In this document: positions 16,850 through 24,180 of the stretch, piece after piece
Layout of the letters: each line of letters opens with the position of its first letter
How positions within the stretch are numbered: position 1 is the first letter of the stretch
Source: Pseudomonas aylmerensis
GTDB taxonomy: Bacteria; Pseudomonadota; Gammaproteobacteria; Pseudomonadales; Pseudomonadaceae
NCBI RefSeq assembly: GCF_001702265.1
Contig: NZ_MAUE01000001.1
Coordinates: 111,780-174,015, forward strand
DNA: 62,236 nucleotides
Direction of reading: 5' to 3'
The notes under the pieces: generated by a model
What the model saw: the letters and a program-made list of their open reading frames with translations, nothing else
Told to the model about the DNA's origin: nothing
Database searches by the model: none
Program-made: the position numbers and the translations under genes

Positions 16850-17523
16850 CAGCCGCGCTCGGACGCCAGGCGATTGATCTCGGCCTGCTCCACTACCGGC
16901 TGTGGCGCGCCATGGCGCACCGCCGCCAGCATGGCCCGGCCGACAGTTTCAGTACTGACCACCCAACCCGGCTTGAGCCGACGCACAGACGACAGCAACG
17001 GCCCGAGCACGGAGTAAAACGCCTGATACAACGGCGTCTTCGAGCGCACCCCATGCAACGGCTGGATGATCCCCGGCCGGAACAGGTAAACCGCCTTGAA
17101 CGGCAGGCGCAACAAGGCATTCTCGGTCTTGCCCTTGACCCGCGCCCACATCGACTTGCCGGCCTCGGAACTGTCCGTCCCGGCACCGGACACGTAAATG
17201 AAGGTCATCTGCGGATTGAGCCGTGCCAGGGTGCTGGCGGCAACGAGGGTGAGGTCATAGGTGAGGTGGGTGTAGCGGGTTTCATTCATACCCGCCGAGG
17301 ACACCCCGAGGCAGAAAAAGCACGCGTCAAAGCCTTGCAGCAAGTTTTCCAACGGCTGGAAATCCAGCATATCGCTGTGCAACACCTGATGCAGCTTGCC
17401 ATGCTCCTGGGTGAGCGGCGTGCGCCCGACGGCGACCACTTCCTGCACGTCAGGGGCAAGCAGGCACTCGCGCAGGACGCCCTGGCCGACCATGCCGGTG
17501 GCACCGAATAACAGAACTCTCAT
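16849..17523 (-). CDS. NAD(P)-binding atypical short-chain dehydrogenase/epimerase-like protein
   Basis: A 224-residue Rossmann protein. The nucleotide-binding loop is LLFGATGMVGQGVLREC (GxTGxxG, residues 4-20), and FIYVSGAGTDSSE near residue 113 matches the HIM1/TIP30-like branch, which often lacks the classical YxxxK pair. The substrate is unknown. The ATG at 17523 is preferred to 17550 because the Rossmann strand starts at once. It is coupled to the LysR gene downstream. Confidence 0.8.
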   Translation of the reverse strand: MRVLLFGATGMVGQGVLRECLLAPDVQEVVAVGRTPLTQEHGKLHQVLHSDMLDFQPLENLLQGFDACFFCLGVSSAGMNETRYTHLTYDLTLVAASTLARLNPQMTFIYVSGAGTDSSEAGKSMWARVKGKTENALLRLPFKAVYLFRPGIIQPLHGVRSKTPLYQAFYSVLGPLLSSVRRLKPGWVVSTETVGRAMLAAVRHGAPQPVVEQAEINRLASERG

Positions 17524-17536
17524 AAGGGGGACCTCA

Positions 17537-17628
17537 GCGGCAAGCCGCAAGCTTCATGCTCAAGTTGAATGCAGTGCGAGCCTCACACCTTAACAGCTTG
17601 TAGCTTAACGCTTGCAGCTTGTGGCTGC
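17537..17628. repeat. Imperfect inverted AGCTTGCAG-type repeat
   Basis: GCGGCAAGCCGCAAGCTT near 17537 is imperfectly mirrored by CGCTTGCAGCTTGTGGCTGC near 17610. It fills the 110-bp gap between the dehydrogenase gene and the epimerase gene. The low-complexity AGCTTG tracts are common between Pseudomonas genes and may form an mRNA stem. Confidence 0.45.
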
Positions 17629-17632
17629 CCCG

Positions 17633-18781
17633 TCAGAACGCGCTGCGAAAGATCTCCTCGATCTGACGCTGATCCGCCCGGCGCGGGTTGGTCAGCCCGC
17701 ACGCGTCCTTCAACGCGTTAGTGGCCAACAGCGGAATGTCCTGCAACTTGGCGCCCAGCTCGCGCAGCCCGGCGGGGATTTCGACGTCCAGGGACAGCGC
17801 ACGAATCGCGGCGATGGCGGCCTGGGCGCCCTCTTCGTCCGTGCTGCCTTTGACATCCGCTCCCAGCGCGCGGCCGACGTCGCTCAAGCGCTTGGCGCTG
17901 ACGCTGGCGTTGAAGCTTTGCACGTGGGGCAACAGCACCGCGTTACACACGCCATGGGGCAGGTCGTAGAGGCCGCCCAACTGGTGGGCCATGGCGTGCA
18001 CGAAACCCAGGGACGCGTTGTTGAACGCCATGCCCGCCAGGAACTGAGCGTACGCCATGTTTTCCCGTGCGGCATTGTCGCTGCCGTCGCGTACGGCCAG
18101 ACGCAGGTTGGCGCTGATCAGCTCGATGGCCTTGATCGCGCAGGCGTCGGTGATCGGCGTGGCAGCAGTGGACACATAGGCTTCGATGGCGTGAGTCAGG
18201 GCGTCCATGCCGGTGGCGGCGGTGAGGCCCTTGGGCATGCCGACCATCAGCGCCGGGTCGTTGACCGACAGCAGTGGCGTGACGTTGCGGTCGACGATGG
18301 CCATTTTCACGTGGCGGCTTTCGTCGGTGATGATGCAGAAACGGGTCATCTCGCTGGCGGTGCCGGCGGTGGTGTTGATGGCCACCAGCGGCAGTTGCGG
18401 CTTGCTCGATCGGTCGACGCCTTCGTAGTCGCCAATATGCCCGCCGTTGGTGGCGCACAGCGCGATGCCCTTGGCGCAGTCATGGGGCGAGCCGCCGCCC
18501 AGGGACACGACGAAATCGCAGGCGCTCTGTTGCAGCAGCGCCAGGCCGTTCTCGACGTTTTCCACATTGGGGTTGGGCTTGGCGCCGTCGTAGATCACCG
18601 AGTCGATGTCCTGCATCGCCAATTTCTCGGCGATCATGCTGGCCACGCCCGCCTTGGCCAGGCCGGCGTCGGTGACAATCAGTGCCTTGCGAAAACCGTA
18701 GTTGCGGATGGCGGTCATGGCTTCGTCGAGGCAATCGGTGCCCATGATGTTGACGGCGGGAATGAAGAAGGTGCTGCTCAT
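17633..18781 (-). CDS. Iron-containing (group III) alcohol dehydrogenase, YiaY/ErcA-like
   Basis: A 382-residue protein. NAD-binding [14 protein letters not shown] (residues 95-108 region), group III signature [15 protein letters not shown], and metal ligands in the stretch [14 protein letters not shown] and the distal [16 protein letters not shown]. Fe2+/NAD-dependent oxidation of short alcohols is the family role. The closest pattern is Pseudomonas YiaY/ErcA, an accessory of PQQ-ethanol metabolism. No exa/ped genes are nearby. The ATG at 18781 matches the family start [11 protein letters not shown]; a longer frame upstream is not supported. Confidence 0.9.
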   Translation of the reverse strand: MSSTFFIPAVNIMGTDCLDEAMTAIRNYGFRKALIVTDAGLAKAGVASMIAEKLAMQDIDSVIYDGAKPNPNVENVENGLALLQQSACDFVVSLGGGSPHDCAKGIALCATNGGHIGDYEGVDRSSKPQLPLVAINTTAGTASEMTRFCIITDESRHVKMAIVDRNVTPLLSVNDPALMVGMPKGLTAATGMDALTHAIEAYVSTAATPITDACAIKAIELISANLRLAVRDGSDNAARENMAYAQFLAGMAFNNASLGFVHAMAHQLGGLYDLPHGVCNAVLLPHVQSFNASVSAKRLSDVGRALGADVKGSTDEEGAQAAIAAIRALSLDVEIPAGLRELGAKLQDIPLLATNALKDACGLTNPRRADQRQIEEIFRSAF

Positions 18782-18906
18782 GGCGAATCCTCGGATGACG
18801 TTTATGCCTACAGCATCGACTTCACCCGCCTGCGGCATCTTGATCAGGATCAACGCCGGCTCGTGATAAAGTCACCGTCCAGCCGAATTCGAGTAGACCC
18901 GCCGCA

Positions 18907-19923
18907 ATGAAGGATTTCCAGGATATTGACGCCCACCTTGAAGACTGGAGCGCACTGCGCAGCCGCACTGCCTTCAGCGGGATTCTGATCGGCAACGGCG
19001 CCAGCCGCACGATTTGGGAAGACTTCGCCTACGACTCGCTGTTCGAAAACGCACGCACCGTCGAAGAAAAACCCCTCGGCCAGTCCGAACTCAGCGTGTT
19101 CGACGCCCTGCAAACCCGCAGCTTCGAACAGGCCCTTGGCGCGTTGAAGACCACCAGCCGGGTCAACAAGGCCCTGGCAGTCAGCTCGGCGGCACCGCGC
19201 AATCGCTACTACGCGATCAAGGAAGCGCTGATCAATACCATCCACGCGGTGCACATTCCGTGGCGCCTGGTGCAGCCGTCGACGCTGGCGACGATCAACG
19301 CGGAGCTGGCGCAATACACCACGGTGTTTACCAGTAACTACGACTTGCTCAACTACTGGGCGATCCTGCACACGCCAGGCATCGACGACCTGTTTCGCAG
19401 CGCCGACTCAAGCTTCGACCTGCGCAACACGCGCACCGAGGCCACGCGCATTCTGTACCTGCACGGTGGCCTGCACCTGGTGCGCAACCTCGATGGTACC
19501 GCGCGCAAATTGCCGACCACCGACAGCACCCTGCTGAGCAGTTTTGCGATCAATAACACGATCAAGACCCTCGACGATGTGCCGCTGTTCGTCAGCGAAG
19601 GCACGGTAGACGAGAAGCTCAAGACCATCCGCAGCTCGGATTACCTGTCGTTCTGCTATGAGCAACTGCTGACCCATGAAGGCGCGCTGTGCCTCTTCGG
19701 CCACGACCTCGGGCCGCAGGATAAACACTTGGTGGATGCGATTCGCCAAGCCCCGGTGACCACGCTGGCAATCTCGGTATCGGGGCGCAGCGACGGGTTT
19801 ATTCGCCAGCAGAAGCGGCGGTACTCGGAGCTGTTTGATGGGTCGGGCGTGGCGCTGGAATTCTTTGCGGCGCGCACCCATCCGCTGGGCAATCCTGCGC
19901 TGTCAGTCCCGGTCGAACGCTGA
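18907..19923 (+). CDS. DUF4917-family protein with SIR2-like motifs
   Basis: A 338-residue soluble protein. Three motifs line up with SIR2-like NAD-binding proteins: a glycine loop near the start (GILIGNGASRTIWEDFAY, about residues 25-42), TSNYDLLNYWA (about 139-149) and YLHGGLHLV (about 181-189). In SIR2-family NADases the Asn of the T-x-N-Y-D segment and the His of the H-G segment are catalytic. The match is by eye and the function of DUF4917 is not established. It is a single gene divergent from the iron-dependent dehydrogenase gene. Confidence 0.75.
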   Translation: MKDFQDIDAHLEDWSALRSRTAFSGILIGNGASRTIWEDFAYDSLFENARTVEEKPLGQSELSVFDALQTRSFEQALGALKTTSRVNKALAVSSAAPRNRYYAIKEALINTIHAVHIPWRLVQPSTLATINAELAQYTTVFTSNYDLLNYWAILHTPGIDDLFRSADSSFDLRNTRTEATRILYLHGGLHLVRNLDGTARKLPTTDSTLLSSFAINNTIKTLDDVPLFVSEGTVDEKLKTIRSSDYLSFCYEQLLTHEGALCLFGHDLGPQDKHLVDAIRQAPVTTLAISVSGRSDGFIRQQKRRYSELFDGSGVALEFFAARTHPLGNPALSVPVER

Positions 19924-20003
19924 CTTTCCGGGCGACTTCGATCAAATACAGGCGCTGGCTTGCCAGCGTCCACCATGCGCGTGTTCACAACAGCCAAGTG
20001 ACG

Positions 20004-20531
20004 TCAGTCCTGCGCGCTGTGCACCACCACCAGCAATTGCGCCTGCACCGGCCCCACCGAGCGCAGGCGGTGGGGCTTCTGCGCATTGAAGTGCAGCGCA
20101 TCGCCACGCTCGAGGATCACGCGCTCAGTCATGAAATCCACTTCGACCTGGCCTTCATGCACAAACAGAAACTCCTCCCCCACGTGCTCCTTGAAGCTCT
20201 TGTCGGTGAATTCCGCCGGCGGGTAGATGATGAAGGGCAGCAGGCTGCGCTCGCTGACCTGATGGGCGAGCACCGCGTAACCGGGCGCCGTGTCGGGCCG
20301 TTCATGGCTGCGCACCAGGCTGTAGCTGTCGAGGCTGACGCTGTCTTCGCTGAACAGCTCTTCGACTTTCACGTTCAGCGCCTTGGCCAGTTTCAGCGCG
20401 GCGGCAATCGACGGCGTGTTGAGGCCGCGCTCAACCTTGGACAGGTAGCTCTTGGTCATCCCGGACTTTTCAGCCAGGCTCTCCAAGGTTACGCCAAGTT
20501 TTTTTCTCAATAATTTCAAACGGATAGACAT
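20004..20531 (-). CDS. XRE-family regulator with C-terminal cupin domain
   Basis: A 175-residue two-domain regulator. Residues 5-60 form a helix-turn-helix (LKLLRKKLGVTLESLAEKSG, MTKSYLSKVERGLNTPS). Residues 105-170 form a small beta-barrel (KEHVGEEFLFVHEGQVEV, GDALHFNAQKPHRLRS) that likely senses a small ligand. Similar proteins (PuuR-like) repress adjacent catabolic genes. It is divergent from the aldolase/DapA-like pair, and a perfect palindrome lies 46 bp upstream of its start. Confidence 0.9.
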   Translation of the reverse strand: MSIRLKLLRKKLGVTLESLAEKSGMTKSYLSKVERGLNTPSIAAALKLAKALNVKVEELFSEDSVSLDSYSLVRSHERPDTAPGYAVLAHQVSERSLLPFIIYPPAEFTDKSFKEHVGEEFLFVHEGQVEVDFMTERVILERGDALHFNAQKPHRLRSVGPVQAQLLVVVHSAQD

Positions 20532-20576
20532 GTTCCGCGGTTAATCCATGCAGGAAGCGATGAGCTGTGCTTGCCA

Positions 20577-20612
20577 ATGACACTTTGTGTCATATAGCAT
20601 CTTTAGTGTCAT
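20577..20612. promoter_or_regulatory. Palindrome ATGACAC-TTT-GTGTCAT plus extra half-site, operator for the XRE-cupin regulator
   Basis: A perfect 7-bp inverted repeat (20577-20593), with a third GTGTCAT half-site at 20606-20612, 19 bp after the second. It is in the 160-bp divergent region between the regulator and the aldolase gene, so binding could control both. Confidence 0.7.
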
Positions 20613-20691
20613 TTGCGTTCACCCAGCGACCTTGCGAGCAGCGGGAGACCAGCAAACCAGACGTCCATTGAACCACCCAAAGGACACCGAT

Positions 20692-21474
20692 ATGGCCAAG
20701 ACATTAGCACTCCCGAAAGACCAGCTGGTCAAGCAAGCGCTGATCCAGATGCAAAATACCCTGGCGGATAATACGTGGACCGTGCGGCAAAAGCTGGCGC
20801 TGACCTGCCGTATCCTGTTCGAGCACGGCCACGACTCGGGCCTCGCCGGGCAGATCACTGCGCGCGGGCCCGAACACGGCACCTATTACACCCAGCAATT
20901 GGGGCTGGGCTTCGATGAGATCACCGCCAGCAACCTGCTGTTGGTAAACGAGGACCTTGAAGTGCTGGAAGGCCACGGCATTCCCAACCCGGCCAACCGT
21001 TTCCACAGCTGGGTCTACCGAGGGCGCCCGGATGTGAACTGCATCATTCACACGCACCCCACGCATATCGCCGCGCTGTCGATGCTGGAAGTACCGCTGC
21101 AGGTGTCCCACATGGACCTCTGCCCGCTGTACGAAGACTGCGCGTTCCTCGAGGCCTGGCCAGGGGTGCCGGTGGGCAACGAAGAAGGCGAAATCATCAC
21201 CGCGGCACTCGGTGACAAACGCGCGATCCTGCTTTCGCACCACGGCCAGTTGTCGACCGGCGCGAGCGTCGAGGAGGCCTGCGTGATTGCACAGTTGATC
21301 GAGCGCGCCGCCAAGCTGCAGTTGCTGGCGATGGCGGCCGGCACGATCAAGCCGATCCTGCCGGAGCTGGGGCGCGAGGCCCACGACTGGATCTCCCGGC
21401 CCAAGCGCCATGGCGCCGCGTTCAATTACTACGTGCGACAGAACCTGCGCCAGCACGCCGATTGCCTGAACTGA
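20692..21474 (+). CDS. Class II aldolase/adducin-family protein
   Basis: A 260-residue zinc aldolase-fold protein. The metal-binding His are in IIHTHPTHIAALS (about residue 120) and LLSHHGQLSTG (about residue 183). The N-terminal region LALTCRILFEHGHDSGLAGQITAR matches the aldolase II fold. Members cleave sugar phosphates or decarboxylate related compounds; the substrate here is unknown. The ATG at 20692 follows AAAGGACACCGAT; the in-frame upstream start at 20587 would lie in the operator. It is the first gene of a pair with the DapA-like enzyme. Confidence 0.85.
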   Translation: MAKTLALPKDQLVKQALIQMQNTLADNTWTVRQKLALTCRILFEHGHDSGLAGQITARGPEHGTYYTQQLGLGFDEITASNLLLVNEDLEVLEGHGIPNPANRFHSWVYRGRPDVNCIIHTHPTHIAALSMLEVPLQVSHMDLCPLYEDCAFLEAWPGVPVGNEEGEIITAALGDKRAILLSHHGQLSTGASVEEACVIAQLIERAAKLQLLAMAAGTIKPILPELGREAHDWISRPKRHGAAFNYYVRQNLRQHADCLN

Positions 21475-21503
21475 CCCGCCCCTTTTCTGACAGGAGACTT
21501 CCC

Positions 21504-22376
21504 ATGTCCAGCCCCGATATTCACGGCATCATCGGCTACACCATTACCCCATTCAGCGCTGACGGTAAGCGCATCGACCTCGACGCCCTCGGTCGCTCCA
21601 TCGACCGCTTGATCGACGCCGGCGTCCATGCCATCGCGCCCCTGGGCAGCACCGGCGAAGGCGCTTATCTGAGCGATGCCGAGTGGGATGAAGTCAGCGC
21701 CTACAGCCTGGCAAAAATTGCCCGGCGGGTACCGACTGTGGTCAGCGTCTCGGACCTGACCACCGCTAAAGCCGTGCGGCGCGCCCGTTACGCCGAGGCA
21801 AATGGCGCCGATGTGGTGATGGTGCTGCCAGCCTCGTACTGGAAACTCAGCGAAGCGGAAATCCTCGCCCACTACGCTGCGATTGGCGACAGCATCGGCG
21901 TGCCGATCATGCTCTACAACAACCCCGCCACCAGCGGCACGGACATGTCGGTGGATTTGATCCTGCGGATCGTCAAGCACGTGGAGAACGTGACGATGGT
22001 CAAGGAGAGCACCGGCGATATTCAACGCATGCACCAATTACGGCGCCACAGCGACGTGCCGTTCTTCAACGGGTGCAACCCGCTGGCACTGGAAGCCTTC
22101 GTGGCGGGTGCCAAAGGCTGGTGCACCGCAGCGCCAAATCTGATCCCACAGCTCAACCTGGCTTTGTACGACGCGGTGCTGGCGAATGATCTGACCCAGG
22201 CGCGGGAACTGTTCTACCGCCAACTGCCGCTGCTGGAGTTCATCCTCAAGGGCGGACTACCGGCAACGATCAAGGCCGGCTTGCGCCTGACCGGGCTGGA
22301 AGCCGGCGATCCACGGTTGCCGGTGTTCCCGTTGAGTGAAGCCGGGATCGAGCAACTAAAGACATTGCTGCGCTGA
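21504..22376 (+). CDS. Dihydrodipicolinate synthase (DapA)-family aldolase/lyase
   Basis: A 290-residue TIM-barrel enzyme. The Schiff-base Lys is Lys167 (MVKESTGD), the catalytic Tyr is Tyr138 (LYNNPATSG), and GSTGEGAYLS is the pyruvate-binding loop. GGAG lies 7 bases before the ATG. It is 29 bp after the class II aldolase and likely cotranscribed. The context (not lysine genes) suggests a catabolic pyruvate-dependent aldolase or dehydratase rather than lysine-pathway DapA. Confidence 0.87.
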   Translation: MSSPDIHGIIGYTITPFSADGKRIDLDALGRSIDRLIDAGVHAIAPLGSTGEGAYLSDAEWDEVSAYSLAKIARRVPTVVSVSDLTTAKAVRRARYAEANGADVVMVLPASYWKLSEAEILAHYAAIGDSIGVPIMLYNNPATSGTDMSVDLILRIVKHVENVTMVKESTGDIQRMHQLRRHSDVPFFNGCNPLALEAFVAGAKGWCTAAPNLIPQLNLALYDAVLANDLTQARELFYRQLPLLEFILKGGLPATIKAGLRLTGLEAGDPRLPVFPLSEAGIEQLKTLLR

Positions 22377-22387
22377 CCCTGTAGGAA

Positions 22388-22461
22388 CCGGCTTGCCGGC
22401 GATAGCGCTCTCGCAGTCAACATCAACATCGACTGCCTCGACGCGATCGCCGACAAGCTGG
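22388..22461. repeat. REP-like imperfect inverted repeat
   Basis: CCGGCTTGCCGGCGAT (22388-22403) and ATCGCCGACAAGCTGG (22446-22461) pair at 13 of 16 positions. It directly follows the DapA-like gene and may serve as its 3'-end structure. Confidence 0.65.
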
Positions 22462-22485
22462 CGTCGACAATTAAACCAAGACAAA

Positions 22486-22500
22486 TGACAATAATTCTCG
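22486..22500 (+). promoter_or_regulatory. Fur box upstream of the ECF sigma gene
   Basis: TGACAATAATTCTCG matches the 7-1-7 Fur consensus TGATAATNATTATCA at 11 of 14 fixed positions, 49 bp before the sigma-factor ATG. Iron-starvation sigma factors of this type are normally repressed by Fe-Fur. Confidence 0.75.
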
Positions 22501-22548
22501 ATATCATTCGAGGCATTTCTACGCCGTGCTTCGTCACGAAGGATATCC

Positions 22549-23088
22549 ATGTCTCGTCCCAAGCCCGACCCGCTGTCGGCCGATGCTTTTCGCGGGTTTT
22601 ATGCAGATATTCTGCATTTCCTGCGCAAACGCACGGACAACGCCAGCGACGCGGCGGACATGACCCAGGATGTCTTTACCCAGTGGCTGGACTACCGCGA
22701 CCGGGCCAAGGTCGAGCAGCCACGGGCCTTTCTGTTCCAGATGGCGCGCAATCTGCTGCGTGATCACTGGCGCAGACAGAAGGTACGGCACACCGCCCAT
22801 TCCGATCAGGCCGACAGGGACGCCGAACCGGTCACCGACGAGCAAAACGATCCCATGGCCGCCGCGCAGCGCTTGCAACGCCTGGAACAGTTGAAAGAAG
22901 TCCTCGCCGAACTCTCGCCGCGCCGGCGAGAAGCCCTTATGCTGCACCGCTTCGAAGGCTTGAGCCAGGCGCAGATCGCCGAGCGCATGGGCATTTCGAC
23001 GAGCATGGTGGAAAAGCACATCGCTTTTGCCCTGCTGCATTGCAAGCGACGCCTTCAATCAGACCCCGGCACGGAGCAGCCAGAATGA
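22549..23088 (+). CDS. FecI-type ECF sigma factor (iron starvation)
   Basis: A 179-residue ECF sigma factor: region 2 (YADILHFLRKRTDNASDAADMTQDVFTQWL, AFLFQMARNLLRDHWRR) and region 4 (LAELSPRRREALMLHRFEGLSQAQIAERMGISTSMVEKHI). It directs RNA polymerase to the TonB-receptor gene when the receptor is occupied. It lies in the standard sigma/anti-sigma/receptor order, overlapping the anti-sigma gene (ATGA at 23085-23088), and downstream of a Fur box. Confidence 0.93.
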   Translation: MSRPKPDPLSADAFRGFYADILHFLRKRTDNASDAADMTQDVFTQWLDYRDRAKVEQPRAFLFQMARNLLRDHWRRQKVRHTAHSDQADRDAEPVTDEQNDPMAAAQRLQRLEQLKEVLAELSPRRREALMLHRFEGLSQAQIAERMGISTSMVEKHIAFALLHCKRRLQSDPGTEQPE

Positions 23089-24053
23089 ACCGCCTGAGCG
23101 ACACCGACGCCCTGGATATCGAAGCGAGTGACTCCATCGATGCCCAAGCCGCCAGCTGGTTTGCACGCAACCGTAATGACGCGAGCCGTGCCGACCGCAA
23201 GGCGTTTGCCGCCTGGCATGCGGTTGCGGCGCATGCTCGCGCCTATGCCGAGTTCGAGCAACTGTGGGCCGACCTGGCACAGTTGCAGCAACTGAACAAA
23301 CCGGTGCCCCTGCCCAAGCGCAAACCGTCGGTGTGGCGCCCTGCCCTGGCCGTCGCCGCCGCAGTGTTGTGCGCCGTGCTGGCCACGCATATCGGCGCGC
23401 CCCGCGAGCTGTATCACACGCAAGTGGCGGCCCATGCCAAGGGCATGCGCACCTTCAACCTGCCCGACGGCAGCACGCTGTATGTAAATGCCAACACGCG
23501 CCTGCGTGTGGACTTCACCGCGCACCAGCGCATCGTGCACTTGGACAAGGGCCAGCTGTATATCGAGGTGGCCGCCGACAAGGAGCGGCCGCTGTTCGTG
23601 CAGGCCGGCGAGGCCAATGTGCGGGTGGTCGGCACCGGCTTCGATGTACGCCGCAGCCAACAGCAACTGGTGGTCAGCGTCGCCCACGGCAAGGTAGCTT
23701 TCGAGCCGGACGCAAAGAGCCCGGTGACCCTGCTCGGCGCCCAGCAGCGCGCCACCTACAGCTACGCCAAGGGCACCGTGCAGCAACAAACCCTCACCGC
23801 CGAAGAAGTGGCCGACTGGCGCAGCGGGCACTTGTCGTTTCGCAACCGCGAACTGGCCAGCCTGATCGATGAACTGAGTCTCTACCGTCCCCAGGCGCCG
23901 TTGCAGGTCAGCAATGCGGTGGCGCAACTGAAGGTCTCGGGCAACCTCGATGTCAACGACCCGGACGCCCTGCTCAATGCCTTGCCCGCCTTGCTGCCAG
24001 TGAAAACCGTGGCCTCGGCCGATGGCATCGTGCGGATCGAGCCCAGCAAATAA
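23085..24053 (+). CDS. FecR-type anti-sigma regulator
   Basis: A 322-residue single-pass inner-membrane protein. The cytoplasmic N-terminus (DAQAASWFARNRNDASRADRKAFAAWHA) binds the sigma factor. A membrane segment lies at about residues 85-103 (PALAVAAAVLCAVLATHI). The periplasmic FecR domain carries RTFNLPDGSTLYVNANTRLRV and GTGFDVRR, and a C-terminal part (LSLYRPQAPLQVS) contacts the receptor's signalling domain. Confidence 0.93.
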   Translation: MNRLSDTDALDIEASDSIDAQAASWFARNRNDASRADRKAFAAWHAVAAHARAYAEFEQLWADLAQLQQLNKPVPLPKRKPSVWRPALAVAAAVLCAVLATHIGAPRELYHTQVAAHAKGMRTFNLPDGSTLYVNANTRLRVDFTAHQRIVHLDKGQLYIEVAADKERPLFVQAGEANVRVVGTGFDVRRSQQQLVVSVAHGKVAFEPDAKSPVTLLGAQQRATYSYAKGTVQQQTLTAEEVADWRSGHLSFRNRELASLIDELSLYRPQAPLQVSNAVAQLKVSGNLDVNDPDALLNALPALLPVKTVASADGIVRIEPSK

Positions 24054-24180
24054 CCCTCGAAACAGTACTTGAGAATATTTTTCATTCGCAGGTGTGGATT
24101 TTTTTGCCTGCCCCGTCTTCCTCCGGTCTGCGTTTGATACGCACGCATTTTTCGGCCACTTGGCCACACCGGGGGATTTC

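Noticed and set aside
19951..19970. Terminator after the DUF4917 gene (GCGCTGG-CTTG-CCAGCGT)
   Set aside because: Only a 6-bp stem with a 4-base loop and no T-run; too weak to call.
20004..20531. Phage-type repressor
   Set aside because: The helix-turn-helix is XRE-like, but the C-terminus is a cupin and the neighbours are metabolic enzymes; no phage genes are present.
21504..22376. Lysine-pathway dapA
   Set aside because: The catalytic residues fit the superfamily, but pairing with a class II aldolase and a cupin regulator argues for a catabolic paralogue.
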